A DNA stretch of 41,617 nucleotides, from NCBI RefSeq assembly GCF_002148965.1, contig NZ_NGFN01000031.1:1-41617 (forward strand), written 5' to 3'. The stretch's first letter is position 1; each line of letters opens with the position of its first letter. Positions 22,254-31,511 of this stretch are shown piece by piece. A program made the position numbers and the translations under genes. The stretch comes from Streptomyces swartbergensis. GTDB lineage: Bacteria > Actinomycetota > Actinomycetes > Streptomycetales > Streptomycetaceae. A model generated the notes under the pieces. The model did not search any database and was not told where the DNA came from. It saw only the letters and a list, made by a program, of their open reading frames with translations.

Positions 22254-24653
22254 GTGACCATCGCGCCAGCCGATCCGGTCTCAGCCGCCGAAGAAGAGCA
22301 CGACGGTCCTGGTGCCGCGCTGCTGCGGACCCTGACCGAGCTGACCGCCGACCTCCCCGACGCCGACCCCGGCCGGGTCGCCGCCGCCGCGCTGCGCGGC
22401 CGGTCCGCGCGGGCCGACGAATCGGAGTTGCGCGAGCTGGCGACGGAGGCGGCCGCCGGCCTCATCTCCGAGGATCCCGCCTACTCCCGGCTGGCCGCGC
22501 GCCTGCTGACGATCGGGATCCGCGCCGAGGCCGCCTCGCAGGGCGTCACGTGCTTCACCGAGTCCGTCGCGGTCGGGCACCGGGAGGGCCTCATCGCCGA
22601 CCGGACCGCCGAGTTCGTGCGCGTCCACGCCGCCCGCCTCGACGCCCTGATCGACACGGCCGCCGACGACCGCTTCGGCTACTTCGGCCTGCGCACACTC
22701 CACAGCCGCTACCTGCTCCGGCACCCGATCACCCGCAAGGTGATCGAGACGCCCCAGCACTTCATGCTGCGCGTCGCCGCCGGCCTCGCCGAGGACGACA
22801 CCACCCGGGCGCTCGACGAAGTCGCCGCGCTCTACCGGCTCATGAGCCGGCTGGACTACCTCCCCTCCTCCCCCACCCTCTTCAACTCCGGCACGCGGCA
22901 CCCCCAGATGTCGTCCTGCTACCTGCTCGACTCCCCCAAGGACGAGCTGGACTCGATCTACGATCGGTACCACCAGGTGGCGCGGCTGTCGAAGCACGCC
23001 GGCGGCATCGGCATCGCGTACTCCCGTATCCGTGCCCGCGGTTCGCTGATTCGCGGCACGAACGGCCACTCCAACGGCATCGTCCCGTTCCTGAAGACTC
23101 TCGACACCTCGGTCGCCGCCGTGAACCAGGGCGGCCGCCGCAAGGGCGCCGCCGCGGTCTACCTGGAGACCTGGCACTCCGACATCGAGGAGTTCCTGGA
23201 GCTGCGCGACAACACCGGCGAGGACGCCCGCCGCACGCACAACCTGAACCTCGCGCACTGGGTGCCCGACGAGTTCATGCGGCGGGTGAACGCCGACGCG
23301 CACTGGTCGCTGTTCTCCCCCTCGGACGTGCCCGAGCTGGTCGACCTGTGGGGCGAGGAGTTCGACGCCGCCTACCGGGCCGCCGAGGCGAAGGGCCTGG
23401 CGAAGAAGACGCTGCCCGCGCGCGAGCTGTACGGCCGGATGATGCGCACCCTCGCGCAGACCGGCAACGGCTGGATGACCTTCAAGGACGCCGCCAACCG
23501 CACCGCCAACCAGACCGCCGAGCCGGGCCACGTCGTCCACTCCTCCAACCTCTGCACGGAGATCCTGGAGGTCACCAGCGACGGCGAGACGGCGGTCTGC
23601 AACCTGGGGTCGGTCAACCTCGGCGCGTTCGTCGACCAGACCGGCGGGGACATCGACTGGGAGCGGCTGGACGAGACCGTCCGCACGGCCGTCACGTTCC
23701 TCGACCGGGTCGTGGACATCAACTTCTACCCGACCGAGCAGGCGGGCCGTTCCAACGCCAGGTGGCGTCCGGTCGGCCTCGGAGTCATGGGCCTCCAGGA
23801 CGTCTTCTTCAAGCTGCGCCTGCCCTTCGACTCGCCCGAGGCCAAGGCGCTGTCCACCCGCATCGCCGAGCGGATCATGCTCGCCGCGTACGAGGCCTCC
23901 GCCGAACTCGCCGAGCGCCCCCAAGCACCTACGACAAGCTCCGGTGCAGGGGGGACCCCCATCGGCCCGTTGCCGGCCTGGGAGAAGACCCGTACGGCCC
24001 GGGGCGTGCTCCACCCCGACCACTACGACGTGGAACCGACCTGGCCGGAGCGCTGGGCGGCCCTGCGCGAGCGCATCGCCGCGACCGGCATGCGCAACTC
24101 CCTGCTCCTCGCCATCGCGCCGACGGCCACGATCGCCTCGATCGCGGGCGTGTACGAGTGCATCGAGCCGCAGGTGTCCAACCTGTTCAAGCGCGAGACG
24201 CTGTCGGGTGAGTTCCTCCAGGTCAACTCCTACCTGGTGGAGGAGCTGAAGCGGCTCGGCGTGTGGGACGCCCGCAGCCGGGAGGCCCTGCGTGAGGCGA
24301 ACGGCTCGGTGCAGGACTTCGCCTGGATCCCCGACGACGTGCGCGCCCTGTACCGCACGGCGTGGGAGATCCCGCAGCGCGGCCTGATCGACATGGCGGC
24401 GGCCAGGACCCCGTTCCTGGACCAGTCCCAGTCCCTGAACCTCTTCCTGGAGACGCCGACCATCGGCAAGCTCTCCTCGATGTACGCCTACGCCTGGAAG
24501 TCCGGGCTGAAGACCACGTACTACCTGCGCTCGCGCCCGGCGACCCGCATCGCCCGCGCCGCCCAGGCCACCGTCCCCGTGCAGGCCACCCCGGACCCCG
24601 AAGCGACCGCCTGCTCCCTGGAAAACCCCGAGTCCTGCGAGGCCTGCCAATAA
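22254..24653 (+). CDS. nrdA: Class Ia ribonucleotide reductase large subunit NrdA
   Basis: The 799-residue subunit reduces ribonucleoside diphosphates to deoxy forms. All catalytic residues are visible: redox pair C222 (SSCYLL) and C449, the active-site N432-x-C434-x-E436 (NLCTE) and the radical-transfer tyrosines Y756-Y757. The C-terminal CEACQ pair handles thioredoxin reduction. The N-terminus is long and acidic but I see no clear ATP-cone signature. Residues about 555-570 (PQAPTTSSGAGGTPIGP) look inserted; they are encoded by a palindromic hairpin repeat. The GTG start has GGGAGAG eight bases upstream. Its stop overlaps nrdB (TAATG). Confidence 0.96.
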   Translation: MTIAPADPVSAAEEEHDGPGAALLRTLTELTADLPDADPGRVAAAALRGRSARADESELRELATEAAAGLISEDPAYSRLAARLLTIGIRAEAASQGVTCFTESVAVGHREGLIADRTAEFVRVHAARLDALIDTAADDRFGYFGLRTLHSRYLLRHPITRKVIETPQHFMLRVAAGLAEDDTTRALDEVAALYRLMSRLDYLPSSPTLFNSGTRHPQMSSCYLLDSPKDELDSIYDRYHQVARLSKHAGGIGIAYSRIRARGSLIRGTNGHSNGIVPFLKTLDTSVAAVNQGGRRKGAAAVYLETWHSDIEEFLELRDNTGEDARRTHNLNLAHWVPDEFMRRVNADAHWSLFSPSDVPELVDLWGEEFDAAYRAAEAKGLAKKTLPARELYGRMMRTLAQTGNGWMTFKDAANRTANQTAEPGHVVHSSNLCTEILEVTSDGETAVCNLGSVNLGAFVDQTGGDIDWERLDETVRTAVTFLDRVVDINFYPTEQAGRSNARWRPVGLGVMGLQDVFFKLRLPFDSPEAKALSTRIAERIMLAAYEASAELAERPQAPTTSSGAGGTPIGPLPAWEKTRTARGVLHPDHYDVEPTWPERWAALRERIAATGMRNSLLLAIAPTATIASIAGVYECIEPQVSNLFKRETLSGEFLQVNSYLVEELKRLGVWDARSREALREANGSVQDFAWIPDDVRALYRTAWEIPQRGLIDMAAARTPFLDQSQSLNLFLETPTIGKLSSMYAYAWKSGLKTTYYLRSRPATRIARAAQATVPVQATPDPEATACSLENPESCEACQ
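23918..23961. repeat. Small palindromic hairpin repeat inside nrdA
   Basis: GCACC (23925-23929) pairs with GGTGC (23943-23947), and next to it stands the palindrome GGGGGGACCCCC (23949-23960). The opposite end has CCCCC. The architecture is the inverse of the element at 3806-3850. Here it is read in frame and adds about 15 low-complexity residues to NrdA. Confidence 0.65.
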
Positions 24654-25660
24654 TGACGACTCAGAACCTTCTCGACCCCGGCTTCGAGCTGACTCTCCGC
24701 CCGATGCGCTACCCGGACTTCTACGAGCGCTACCGGGACGCCATCAAGAACACCTGGACCGTGGAGGAGGTCGACCTCCACTCGGACGTCACCGACCTCG
24801 CCAAGCTCTCCCCCGCCGAGCAGCACCTGATCGGCCGTCTGGTGGCCTTCTTCGCGACGGGTGACTCGATCGTCGCGAACAACCTGGTGCTGACCCTGTA
24901 CAAGCACATCAACTCCCCCGAGGCGCGGCTGTACCTGTCACGCCAGCTGTTCGAGGAGGCCGTGCACGTCCAGTTCTACTTGACGCTGCTCGACACCTAT
25001 CTCCCCGACCCGGACGACCGCGCCGCCGCGTTCGCCGCCGTGGAGAACATCCCCTCCATCCGCGAGAAGGCGGAGTTCTGCTTCAAGTGGATCAACGAGG
25101 TCGAGAAGCTGGACCGCCTGGAGACCCAGGCCGACCGCCGCCGCTTCCTGCTCAACCTCATCTGCTTCGCCGCGTGCATCGAGGGCCTGTTCTTCTACGG
25201 CGCCTTCGCCTACGTGTACTGGTTCCGCAGCCGGGGCCTGCTGCACGGGCTGGCCACCGGCACCAACTGGGTGTTCCGCGACGAGACGATGCACATGTCG
25301 TTCGCCTTCGACGTGGTCGACACCGTCCGCAAGGAGGAGCCGGAGCTGTTCGACGACCAGCTCCGGCAGCAGGTGACGGACATGCTCCGCGAGGCCGTCG
25401 AGGCCGAGCTCCAGTTCGCGCGCGACCTGTGCGGGGACGGCCTCCCGGGCATGAACACCGAGTCGATGCGGCAGTACCTGGAGTGCGTCGCCGACCAGCG
25501 GCTCACCCGCCTCGGCTTCGCTCCGGTCTACGGCTCCGAGAACCCCTTCTCCTTCATGGAGCTCCAGGGGGTTCAGGAGCTGACCAACTTCTTCGAGCGG
25601 CGGCCCTCCGCGTACCAGGTGGCGGTGGAGGGCACCGTCGACCTGGACGAGGACTTCTGA
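24653..25660 (+). CDS. nrdB: Class Ia ribonucleotide reductase small subunit NrdB
   Basis: The 335-residue subunit makes the di-iron tyrosyl radical needed by NrdA. All metal ligands and the radical tyrosine are present with canonical spacing: D71, E102-x2-H105, Y109, E177 and E211-x2-H214. This marks it as a standard NrdB rather than a tyrosine-less class Ic protein. Its ATG overlaps the nrdA stop, so synthesis is coupled. The last ~90 bases run antisense to a small membrane-protein gene. The C-terminal tail DLDEDF is the usual acidic peptide that docks into the large subunit. Confidence 0.97.
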   Translation: MTTQNLLDPGFELTLRPMRYPDFYERYRDAIKNTWTVEEVDLHSDVTDLAKLSPAEQHLIGRLVAFFATGDSIVANNLVLTLYKHINSPEARLYLSRQLFEEAVHVQFYLTLLDTYLPDPDDRAAAFAAVENIPSIREKAEFCFKWINEVEKLDRLETQADRRRFLLNLICFAACIEGLFFYGAFAYVYWFRSRGLLHGLATGTNWVFRDETMHMSFAFDVVDTVRKEEPELFDDQLRQQVTDMLREAVEAELQFARDLCGDGLPGMNTESMRQYLECVADQRLTRLGFAPVYGSENPFSFMELQGVQELTNFFERRPSAYQVAVEGTVDLDEDF

Positions 25661-25815
25661 ACCGCCACGCCTTCGCGGGTCTCCTGGGCCTCCCTGATCT
25701 GACGGTCGACGCGCCGGTCGCGCACGATACCGATCACTGACGGGAGGACCAGGAGGACCAGCGTCCCGAGCACGAAGATCATTGCGATGAGTGTCTGTAC
25801 CTGGTTCGTGTCCAT
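25573..25815 (-). CDS. Small membrane protein overlapping nrdB 3' end
   Basis: This 80-residue reading frame, MDTNQVQTLIAMIFVLGTLV at its start, begins with one strong transmembrane helix (about 9-31), then a charged RDRRVDRQIREAQETRE coiled-like segment and a polar tail. I recall similar short proteins between nrdB and nrdS in Streptomyces, but function is unknown. The ATG at 25815 is preferred to a GTG nine bases upstream; no strong ribosome binding site is visible. Its last ~88 bases overlap the nrdB 3' end on the opposite strand, which weakens the call. Confidence 0.55.
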   Translation of the reverse strand: MDTNQVQTLIAMIFVLGTLVLLVLPSVIGIVRDRRVDRQIREAQETREGVAVQKSSSRSTVPSTATWYAEGRRSKKLVSS

Positions 25816-25847
25816 GGACACCACTGTCGCGCCGGTGACTCCTTACC

Positions 25848-25892
25848 GTCAGTGGCAGTACTGTCGTAGACCCTCGAATTACTGCCACTGAC
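25848..25892. promoter_or_regulatory. Perfect 13-bp inverted repeat before nrdS, candidate operator
   Basis: GTCAGTGGCAGTA (25848-25860) and TACTGCCACTGAC (25880-25892) are exact reverse complements separated by 19 bases. The right arm ends 16 bp before the nrdS start and the left arm is 33 bp from the small membrane-protein start. The TGGCAG/CTGCCA core resembles sites of GATase1-AraC regulators, so self-regulation by NrdS is the simplest reading. Confidence 0.65.
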
Positions 25893-25908
25893 GAGGCACA
25901 CTGGAGGC

Positions 25909-26871
25909 ATGCTCCAGAACGTGGCCGTCATCCTCCTCGACGGCGTGAACCCCTTCGAACTCGGTGTGGTGTGCGAGGTCTTCGGCACCGACCGCAGCGA
26001 CGACGGACTGCCGGTCTACGACTTCGCCGTGGCCTCGGCCGAGGGCCCGGCCCTGCGCACGAACACGGGCTTCGCGCTGCAGATCGAGCACGGTCTGGAG
26101 CGGCTGGAGACGGCCGACCTGATCGCCGTGCCCGCCGGGCACCGCTACGAGTCCCGGGCCTTCCCGCCGGAGCTGCTGGACGCGCTGCGCCGCGGTGTCG
26201 ACCGCGGCGCCCGGGTGCTCAGCGTCTGCTCCGGCGTCTTCGTGCTGGCCGCGGCCGGGCTGCTGGACGACCGCCGCTGCGCCACGCACTGGCGGCACGC
26301 GGAGGACCTCGCCCGGCAGTACCCGCGGATCACCGTCGAGCCGGACGTGCTCTACGTCGACGAGGACCCGGTGATCACCTCCGCCGGCACGGCCGCCGGC
26401 ATCGACGCCTGCCTCCACCTGGTGCGCAAGGAGCAGGGCTCGGAGGTCGCCAACAAGATCGCCCGGCGGATGGTGGTGCCGCCGCACCGCGACGGCGGCC
26501 AGGCCCAGTACATCGAGCGCCCGCTGCCGCACTCCGAGGCCGACACGATCGGCGAGGTGCTGGCGTGGATGGAGCGGCACCTCGACGAGGAGGTCACCGT
26601 CGAGCAGCTGGCCGCCCGCGCCCACATGTCTCCGCGCACCTTCGCCCGTCGCTTCCAGCAGGAGACCGGGACGACTCCCTACCGCTGGATCCTGCGCCAG
26701 CGCGTGCTGCTGGCCCAGCGGCTGCTGGAGGCGACGGACGAGACGATGGACGCGATCGCCGGTCGAACGGGGTTCGGCAACGCGGCCGCGCTGCGCCACC
26801 ACTTCGTCCGGTCGGTCGGGACGACGCCGAACGCCTACCGGCGCACATTCAGGGGCCCCGAAGCGGCCTGA
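25909..26871 (+). CDS. nrdS: AraC-family regulator with DJ-1/GATase1 domain, NrdS
   Basis: The 320-residue protein has an N-terminal DJ-1/PfpI-like domain (about 1-190, containing VLSVCSGVFVLAAAGLLDDRRCATHW) and a C-terminal AraC double HTH (about 215-315, ending FGNAAALRHHFVRSVGTTPNAYRRTF). This is the GlxA/AdpA architecture. In S. coelicolor the gene after nrdB is called nrdS and is reported to be co-transcribed with nrdAB, though its role is not clear. GGAGGC precedes the ATG closely. A perfect inverted repeat upstream suggests it also has its own regulated promoter. It converges with the P450 gene, 13 bp away. Confidence 0.9.
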   Translation: MLQNVAVILLDGVNPFELGVVCEVFGTDRSDDGLPVYDFAVASAEGPALRTNTGFALQIEHGLERLETADLIAVPAGHRYESRAFPPELLDALRRGVDRGARVLSVCSGVFVLAAAGLLDDRRCATHWRHAEDLARQYPRITVEPDVLYVDEDPVITSAGTAAGIDACLHLVRKEQGSEVANKIARRMVVPPHRDGGQAQYIERPLPHSEADTIGEVLAWMERHLDEEVTVEQLAARAHMSPRTFARRFQQETGTTPYRWILRQRVLLAQRLLEATDETMDAIAGRTGFGNAAALRHHFVRSVGTTPNAYRRTFRGPEAA

Positions 26872-26884
26872 CGATCACCAGCGC

Positions 26885-28255
26885 TCACCTCGGCACCGGC
26901 CGCAGCCGCAGGTCGTGCGGCCGGAGCGTGATGCCCACCCGTGTCGCGTCGTTGGAGCCGGCCACCTGCTCGAAGCGGAACCTGGTGGCCAGCGCCGCCG
27001 TGATCAGCGTCAGCTGGGCCATCGAGAAGTGGTCGCTCGGGCACTTGCGGTTGCCCACGCTGAACGGGCTCATGGCGTGCTTCGGGATGTCCTTGACCCG
27101 GTCCGGAAGCCAGCGGTCGGGGTCGAACTCCAGGTTCCGCGCGTACGACTTCGGATCGCGCTGGATCGCGTACGGGCTGTAGACGATGTCCGCCCCGGCC
27201 GGAATCCGGTATCCGCCGAGTTCCGTGTCCCGTACCGCCCGTCGCGTCAGAATCCACACGGCCGGGCTCAAACGCATGGACTCGACGACGACATTGTTGG
27301 TGTGCCTGAGTCCTCGGACGTCTGCGAATGCCACCGGCCTCCCACCGGTGACGGCTTCTACTTCGTCACGCACCCGGTCCGCGTGTTCAGGGTGTTCCGC
27401 GAGCATATGCAGCAGCCACATGATCGTGGATGCGACGGTTTCGCTGCCGGGGGTGAGGATCGCGACGACCTGGTCGTGGATCTCCTGTTCCCCGATGGGG
27501 TCGCCATTCTCGTCCGTCGCCTCCAGCAATGCCGTCAGCAAATCGTCCGGCTTTTGACCGGATGCGCGGCGCTCGGCGACGATCTCGTCGACCAGGAGAT
27601 GCAAATCGGCCAATGCCCGGTTGAATTCCCGGTTGGCCGGGAGCGGCAGCTTGTAGAGCGGTCCGAGCGGCACCACCATCCGCCGGTACATCCCGCGGAA
27701 GACGGTGGCGAGCGCGACGCACAGCCGCTCCGCCCGCTCGTCCATGTAGTCGCCGCGCAGCAGGCAGCGGGCCGCGATGCGCACGGCCACCCGGAACGAC
27801 TCGGAGGTGCAGTCGATGGTCTGCCCCGGCTTCCAGCGCTCGGTGAGCGCGTGTGCCTCCTCCTCCATGATCGGCCCGTAGGCGGGGATGGCGTCGAGCC
27901 GGAAGGCGGGCTGGATGGTGCGCCGCTGGCGCCGGTGCCGCGGGCCGTTCGCCGTGGCCACGCCCTCCTTGCCGAGCAGACCCTCCAGGGATTCCCACAG
28001 CGGCCCGGCGATGATGAAGTCGTTGCTCAGCGCCAGCGCGCCGGTGAGCGCCGGGGTGGTGACGGCGTACACCGTCTTCGGTCCGAGCTTCAGCCGGACC
28101 ACGTCGCCGTGGTCGCGCAGCCGGGACATGAACGCCAGCGGGTCGCGCACCAGCTTCCAGCCGTGCCCCAGGACGGGGACACCGCCGCCGGCCCGGGGCG
28201 GTTCGAGCGGCTCCGGAACCAGTGGGGCTTCAGGCTTCACAGACTCGACGGTCAT
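26885..28255 (-). CDS. cyp170A1: Cytochrome P450 CYP170A1-like, albaflavenone synthase
   Basis: The 456-residue P450 oxidises epi-isozizaene to albaflavenone. The heme cysteine is C405 in [13 protein letters not shown], which has N in place of the usual F/G pattern. The I-helix motif is [12 protein letters not shown], and the K-helix ExxR is ESMR. The sequence and the location match S. coelicolor CYP170A1, which is also reported to have a second, moonlighting farnesene-synthase activity; a DDLLTALLE segment is present here. Its ATG overlaps the cyclase stop (ATGA), so the two are translationally coupled. It converges with nrdS. Confidence 0.94.
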   Translation of the reverse strand: MTVESVKPEAPLVPEPLEPPRAGGGVPVLGHGWKLVRDPLAFMSRLRDHGDVVRLKLGPKTVYAVTTPALTGALALSNDFIIAGPLWESLEGLLGKEGVATANGPRHRRQRRTIQPAFRLDAIPAYGPIMEEEAHALTERWKPGQTIDCTSESFRVAVRIAARCLLRGDYMDERAERLCVALATVFRGMYRRMVVPLGPLYKLPLPANREFNRALADLHLLVDEIVAERRASGQKPDDLLTALLEATDENGDPIGEQEIHDQVVAILTPGSETVASTIMWLLHMLAEHPEHADRVRDEVEAVTGGRPVAFADVRGLRHTNNVVVESMRLSPAVWILTRRAVRDTELGGYRIPAGADIVYSPYAIQRDPKSYARNLEFDPDRWLPDRVKDIPKHAMSPFSVGNRKCPSDHFSMAQLTLITAALATRFRFEQVAGSNDATRVGITLRPHDLRLRPVPR

Positions 28256-29337
28256 TTCTCACCTGCCGCTTCGTTGTTGACGTACGGGGGCGTGGACCGG
28301 TCGTCCCAGCTGTCGACCATGTACCGGCCGGACTCGTGATGGAACCAGTAGACGGAACTGAACCAGTTCCGCATATTGCTCAGACAGGCCCGCACGGCGG
28401 CGCTGAGTTCCTTTCCCCGCACGGTGCCGTCGGCGAGTCCGTCGGCGAACCGTAATGCTTCCTGTTCGACGTCGATGAATTCCGTGATGCAGTACTCGAC
28501 ACGGCTCCTGACTTCTGTGACCGCCTGTTCGAGTGTCAGCCCCTCATGGGTGATGAGACTGATTCCGAGATTGTGCACCTCGTCGCCCGCTATTTCCTTC
28601 GGAAGCGAGCAGAGGTCGTTGTACCAGGCGGCGAACTCCTGGCTCAGCAGCGCGGCCCGCCGATATGCCGGGTGTTTCCGTACGGCGTCGGGGAGTTCGC
28701 ATCCCGCGGTCGGCTCCAGCAGATCCGTCCAGATCCAGTGGGCGAAGGTAAGCCGGCGCAACCGCAGATACTCCTCGACCGTGGGCACGATTCCGTGGGT
28801 GCGGTTGTGGAACTCCCGGTCGTACGCGTCGATCACCTCGTGGAAGTGCCGGGCGAACCGGAGGTTCCACGTCGCCGGCAGGAAGGCGTACAGCCGCAGC
28901 ACGCTGTCCGCGAACCCGGCGACCAGTGGGTCCTCGTGGTGCAGGTGCTCCCCGGGGGAGTCGAGGGCCGAGTGCAGCCGGTCCCGCAGCCGCCGCCAGG
29001 CGATCGGGCGGCCGTGCACGATGTCGCGGTCGTGACGGTCGTCCCAGACGAAGAACCACGCGCTGTAATCCGCGATCGCCTGCATGACCTCGTCGGAGGC
29101 GCCGATGTAGTACCCGGCCATGAGGTCGGTGTAGCACAGGCCGTCGGCATATTCCTCCACCGTGTCCGCGGGCATGAGCCGCTTTTCGAGCAGCCAGGCC
29201 CGCGTCTTCTCCTGGCACTTCGGCCAATACGGGTGGAGTTGCCGGGGAAACGCCGCCTCGATCACCGGAAGGGAGAGCGACGGTGGAACAGCGATGGTGG
29301 TCGGTGTCGATGTGGTGCCGTGTGACAAAGCATGCAC
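28252..29337 (-). CDS. cyc1: Epi-isozizaene synthase (class I sesquiterpene cyclase)
   Basis: The 361-residue cyclase converts farnesyl diphosphate to epi-isozizaene, precursor of the antibiotic albaflavenone. The aspartate-rich motif is D99-D-R-H-D103, exactly at the position found in S. coelicolor EIZS, and the NSE triad is N240-D-L-C-S244-L-P-K-E248. The conserved C-terminal RY pair (SGRYMVD) is present. The GTG start has GAGAGGGG about eight bases upstream. The downstream P450 overlaps its stop. The pair forms a two-gene terpene operon conserved across streptomycetes. Confidence 0.96.
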   Translation of the reverse strand: MHALSHGTTSTPTTIAVPPSLSLPVIEAAFPRQLHPYWPKCQEKTRAWLLEKRLMPADTVEEYADGLCYTDLMAGYYIGASDEVMQAIADYSAWFFVWDDRHDRDIVHGRPIAWRRLRDRLHSALDSPGEHLHHEDPLVAGFADSVLRLYAFLPATWNLRFARHFHEVIDAYDREFHNRTHGIVPTVEEYLRLRRLTFAHWIWTDLLEPTAGCELPDAVRKHPAYRRAALLSQEFAAWYNDLCSLPKEIAGDEVHNLGISLITHEGLTLEQAVTEVRSRVEYCITEFIDVEQEALRFADGLADGTVRGKELSAAVRACLSNMRNWFSSVYWFHHESGRYMVDSWDDRSTPPYVNNEAAGEK

Positions 29338-29570
29338 GAACTAACCCCTCTCAGCCGCCAGTTGGCGCGGGCGCCCCTCCTTCCGTGCCGGGCGTGCGCC
29401 GTTGCATACCCCGCTCCCTCCATTCAGCACCACAACTGACCGTTCTGGGAACGCATTTGCTTCATTCACTACCCCAAGGGCCTGGAACCTCCCGTTGCGT
29501 GACTGATACCGGATCACCAGGAGAGCAGAAGCGATCGAACGTGCGACGGACAGGCGAACGGCACAGACGA

Positions 29571-29610
29571 ACGGCGTCTGTTCGGGACGGGAATCCCGAA
29601 CAGACGCCGT
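29571..29610. terminator. Strong bidirectional terminator after def
   Basis: ACGGCGTCTGTTCGGGA (29571-29587) and TCCCGAACAGACGCCGT (29594-29610) make a perfect 17-bp stem with a 6-base loop, 21 bp after the def stop. It lacks a long T-run but isolates def from the terpene operon. Confidence 0.85.
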
Positions 29611-29631
29611 GCGCCTGGTGATCGTGAGGTC

Positions 29632-30282
29632 TCAGTCGTTCGCGACGACGGGGTACCGGGGCTCGTTCTCGGCCATCTGACGCAGCGCGTCCTTGCGTTC
29701 GCGCTTGGAGAGGCGGTCGATGTACAGGTAGCCGTACAGATGGTCGGTCTCGTGCTGCAAACACCGAGCGAAGTACCCGGTGCCGCGTACCCGGATCGGG
29801 TTGCCCCGCTCGTCCTGCCCGGTCACCTCGGCGTAGTCGGGCCGGGCGAGCTGCGCGTACGCGGTCGGCACCGACAGGCAGCCCTCGTTGCTGTCGTCCA
29901 GCCGGCGCTTGTCGGCGGGCAGTTCGACGAGCCTGGGGTTGCAGACGACACCGGTGTGCCGGACGCCCTCGTCGTCCGGGCAGTCGTAGACGAAGACCTT
30001 CAGGTCGACGCCGATCTGGTTGGCGGCCAGGCCCACGCCCTCGGCGGTGCGCTGCGAGGCGAACATGTCCGCCACGAGCTGCTGGAGCTCGTCGCCGAAG
30101 TCGGTGACGTCCTTGCACTCCTTGTGCAGCACCGGGTTCCCGACCACCGTGATCGGCCGCGAGGTCCCCCGCTCCCGCCAGGCCGCCTCGCGCTCCTCGC
30201 AGTCCTCCGTGTCGATCACGTACCCCTCGTCATCGACGGGGAGCACGCCCGCGCGCTGCTGATCGGTGTCCTGCTGAGCCAT
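29632..30282 (-). CDS. def: Peptide deformylase
   Basis: The 216-residue metalloenzyme removes the formyl group from new N-termini. The three family motifs are present: GVGLAANQ (82-89), EGCLSVP with metal-binding C135, and QHETDH (176-181) with H177, H181 and catalytic E178. An N-terminal extension of about 40 residues (acidic, [10 protein letters not shown]) precedes the core, as in actinobacterial enzymes. It is the only gene between the terminator and an intergenic repeat and is probably monocistronic. Other def paralogues are usual in Streptomyces. Confidence 0.95.
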   Translation of the reverse strand: MAQQDTDQQRAGVLPVDDEGYVIDTEDCEEREAAWRERGTSRPITVVGNPVLHKECKDVTDFGDELQQLVADMFASQRTAEGVGLAANQIGVDLKVFVYDCPDDEGVRHTGVVCNPRLVELPADKRRLDDSNEGCLSVPTAYAQLARPDYAEVTGQDERGNPIRVRGTGYFARCLQHETDHLYGYLYIDRLSKRERKDALRQMAENEPRYPVVAND

Positions 30283-30349
30283 GACGTTACGTACGCCTTC
30301 CTGAACCTAACCGAGCTGAGATGCTGATACAGGGTACGCGGGTGGCGGA

Positions 30350-30408
30350 GGCCCCTTCAGGGGCGCGGGGAACTGCGCGAGAAACCACGCCGGCGCCGCA
30401 CCCGGCAC
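30350..30408. repeat. Dispersed Streptomyces intergenic repeat
   Basis: The stretch contains GGCCCCTTCAGGGGCGCGGG, then AACTGCGCGAGAAACCACG and CGGCGCCGCACCCG. I recall this block recurring at many Streptomyces intergenic sites. It includes a GCCCCTTCAGGGGC palindrome. It lies between the start of def and the end of the TPR gene; a related 3' fragment is at 37831-37868. Confidence 0.65.
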
Positions 30409-30413
30409 ATGAC

Positions 30414-31508
30414 CTAGCACACCTCTTCCAAATCCCGCCAATCCCGAGAATCCGGACTGTCGGCAACCCACCCGTCCAGCAACCCCCTCACGAGGGAAGC
30501 CGGCGCAGCCAACCCGCACTCCCGCTCGGGAACCCACAGCTGCCCGTCCGTCCGATGCCCCAGCGGCCCGGGATGCCCCGGCTCACTGTGATCGTGCGGA
30601 TCGAGATGCTCCCCGTCCCCCTCGTCGGACGGCATCCGTGACTCGGAGCACATCCGGCACAGCAACCGCACCGAGGAAGACCAGTCCTCCGCGGCGAACC
30701 CGGCATCCCCGGCGAGCTGCTCCAGCGCGTCCCGGTCCGCCTCGGTCGCGGCCTCCAGCAGCACCACCCAGGTCGGCACCGGCGACGGCGCCCACAGCTC
30801 GATCTCGTCGAACACCGGATACGTGTGCCCGGCGGCCGTCGTCCGCTCCCCGTGCGGCACACCGTCGTGCAGTACGACCTCACCCCAGCGCCGCCCCGAC
30901 GACGGCAGCGGAATGGACAGCACCTCGATCCGCGCGGGATCCAGCCGCCGCCCCCACACGACCTCGGCCTCCCCCTCCGGGGACAGCCGCACGGCCGCGC
31001 TGCCGAGGTCCATGCCGACGGGCTCACCGGAGTCGTTGGGCGGCCCCGGCACCCGCAGCCCGTAGGCCTGCCAGGCGCGCCGGGCCAGCGGCCAGTCCTG
31101 GAGGGCGGTCGCGGCGATGCCGACGTTCCACCAGTCGGGCGCGCCGGTGTCCCGGTCGAGCAGCGCCACGGCCCTGAGCCCCGCCGCCCGCGCCTGCTCC
31201 CAGTCGTGCCGGAACTTGTGCAGCAGGGCGAGGTTGAACCAGGACTCGGACAGCCAGGGCTCCAGGTCGGCGGCACGTGTCAGCAATGCGCCGGCGTCCT
31301 CGTACCGGCCGTCGCCGATGAGAGTGAACGCCCGGTCTGTGGCCTGCCGCCAGGAGGCGGAGGGCCGGTGCCGTCCCTTGCCGAAGATCCTCACGATTCC
31401 CGCCTGCCAGTTCCGTGCGGTGGGCTGGCCGTAGCTGTGTTTCGAGCCCCCGGACACCTTCTTCTTCGCATCCAACCACGTACGGCCTCCGGGGCGCTCA
31501 TTACCCAT
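30414..31508 (-). CDS. Tetratricopeptide-repeat protein of unknown function
   Basis: The 364-residue protein has a basic N-terminal segment (about 1-50) followed by TPR-like helices at about 55-150. The repeats include AFTLIGDGRYEDAGALLTRAADLEPWLSESW and WFNLALLHKFRHDWEQARAAGLRAVALL. The second half is a mixed domain of unknown type, with a CRMCSESRMP cysteine pair and a C-terminal cysteine. It has no signal peptide. TPR domains mediate protein contacts; I can propose no partner. The ATG start lies beside a short palindrome CATGGGTAACCCATG-like sequence, and the gene ends about 130 bp before the def start. Confidence 0.8.
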   Translation of the reverse strand: MGNERPGGRTWLDAKKKVSGGSKHSYGQPTARNWQAGIVRIFGKGRHRPSASWRQATDRAFTLIGDGRYEDAGALLTRAADLEPWLSESWFNLALLHKFRHDWEQARAAGLRAVALLDRDTGAPDWWNVGIAATALQDWPLARRAWQAYGLRVPGPPNDSGEPVGMDLGSAAVRLSPEGEAEVVWGRRLDPARIEVLSIPLPSSGRRWGEVVLHDGVPHGERTTAAGHTYPVFDEIELWAPSPVPTWVVLLEAATEADRDALEQLAGDAGFAAEDWSSSVRLLCRMCSESRMPSDEGDGEHLDPHDHSEPGHPGPLGHRTDGQLWVPERECGLAAPASLVRGLLDGWVADSPDSRDWRDLEEVC

Positions 31509-31511
31509 GGG

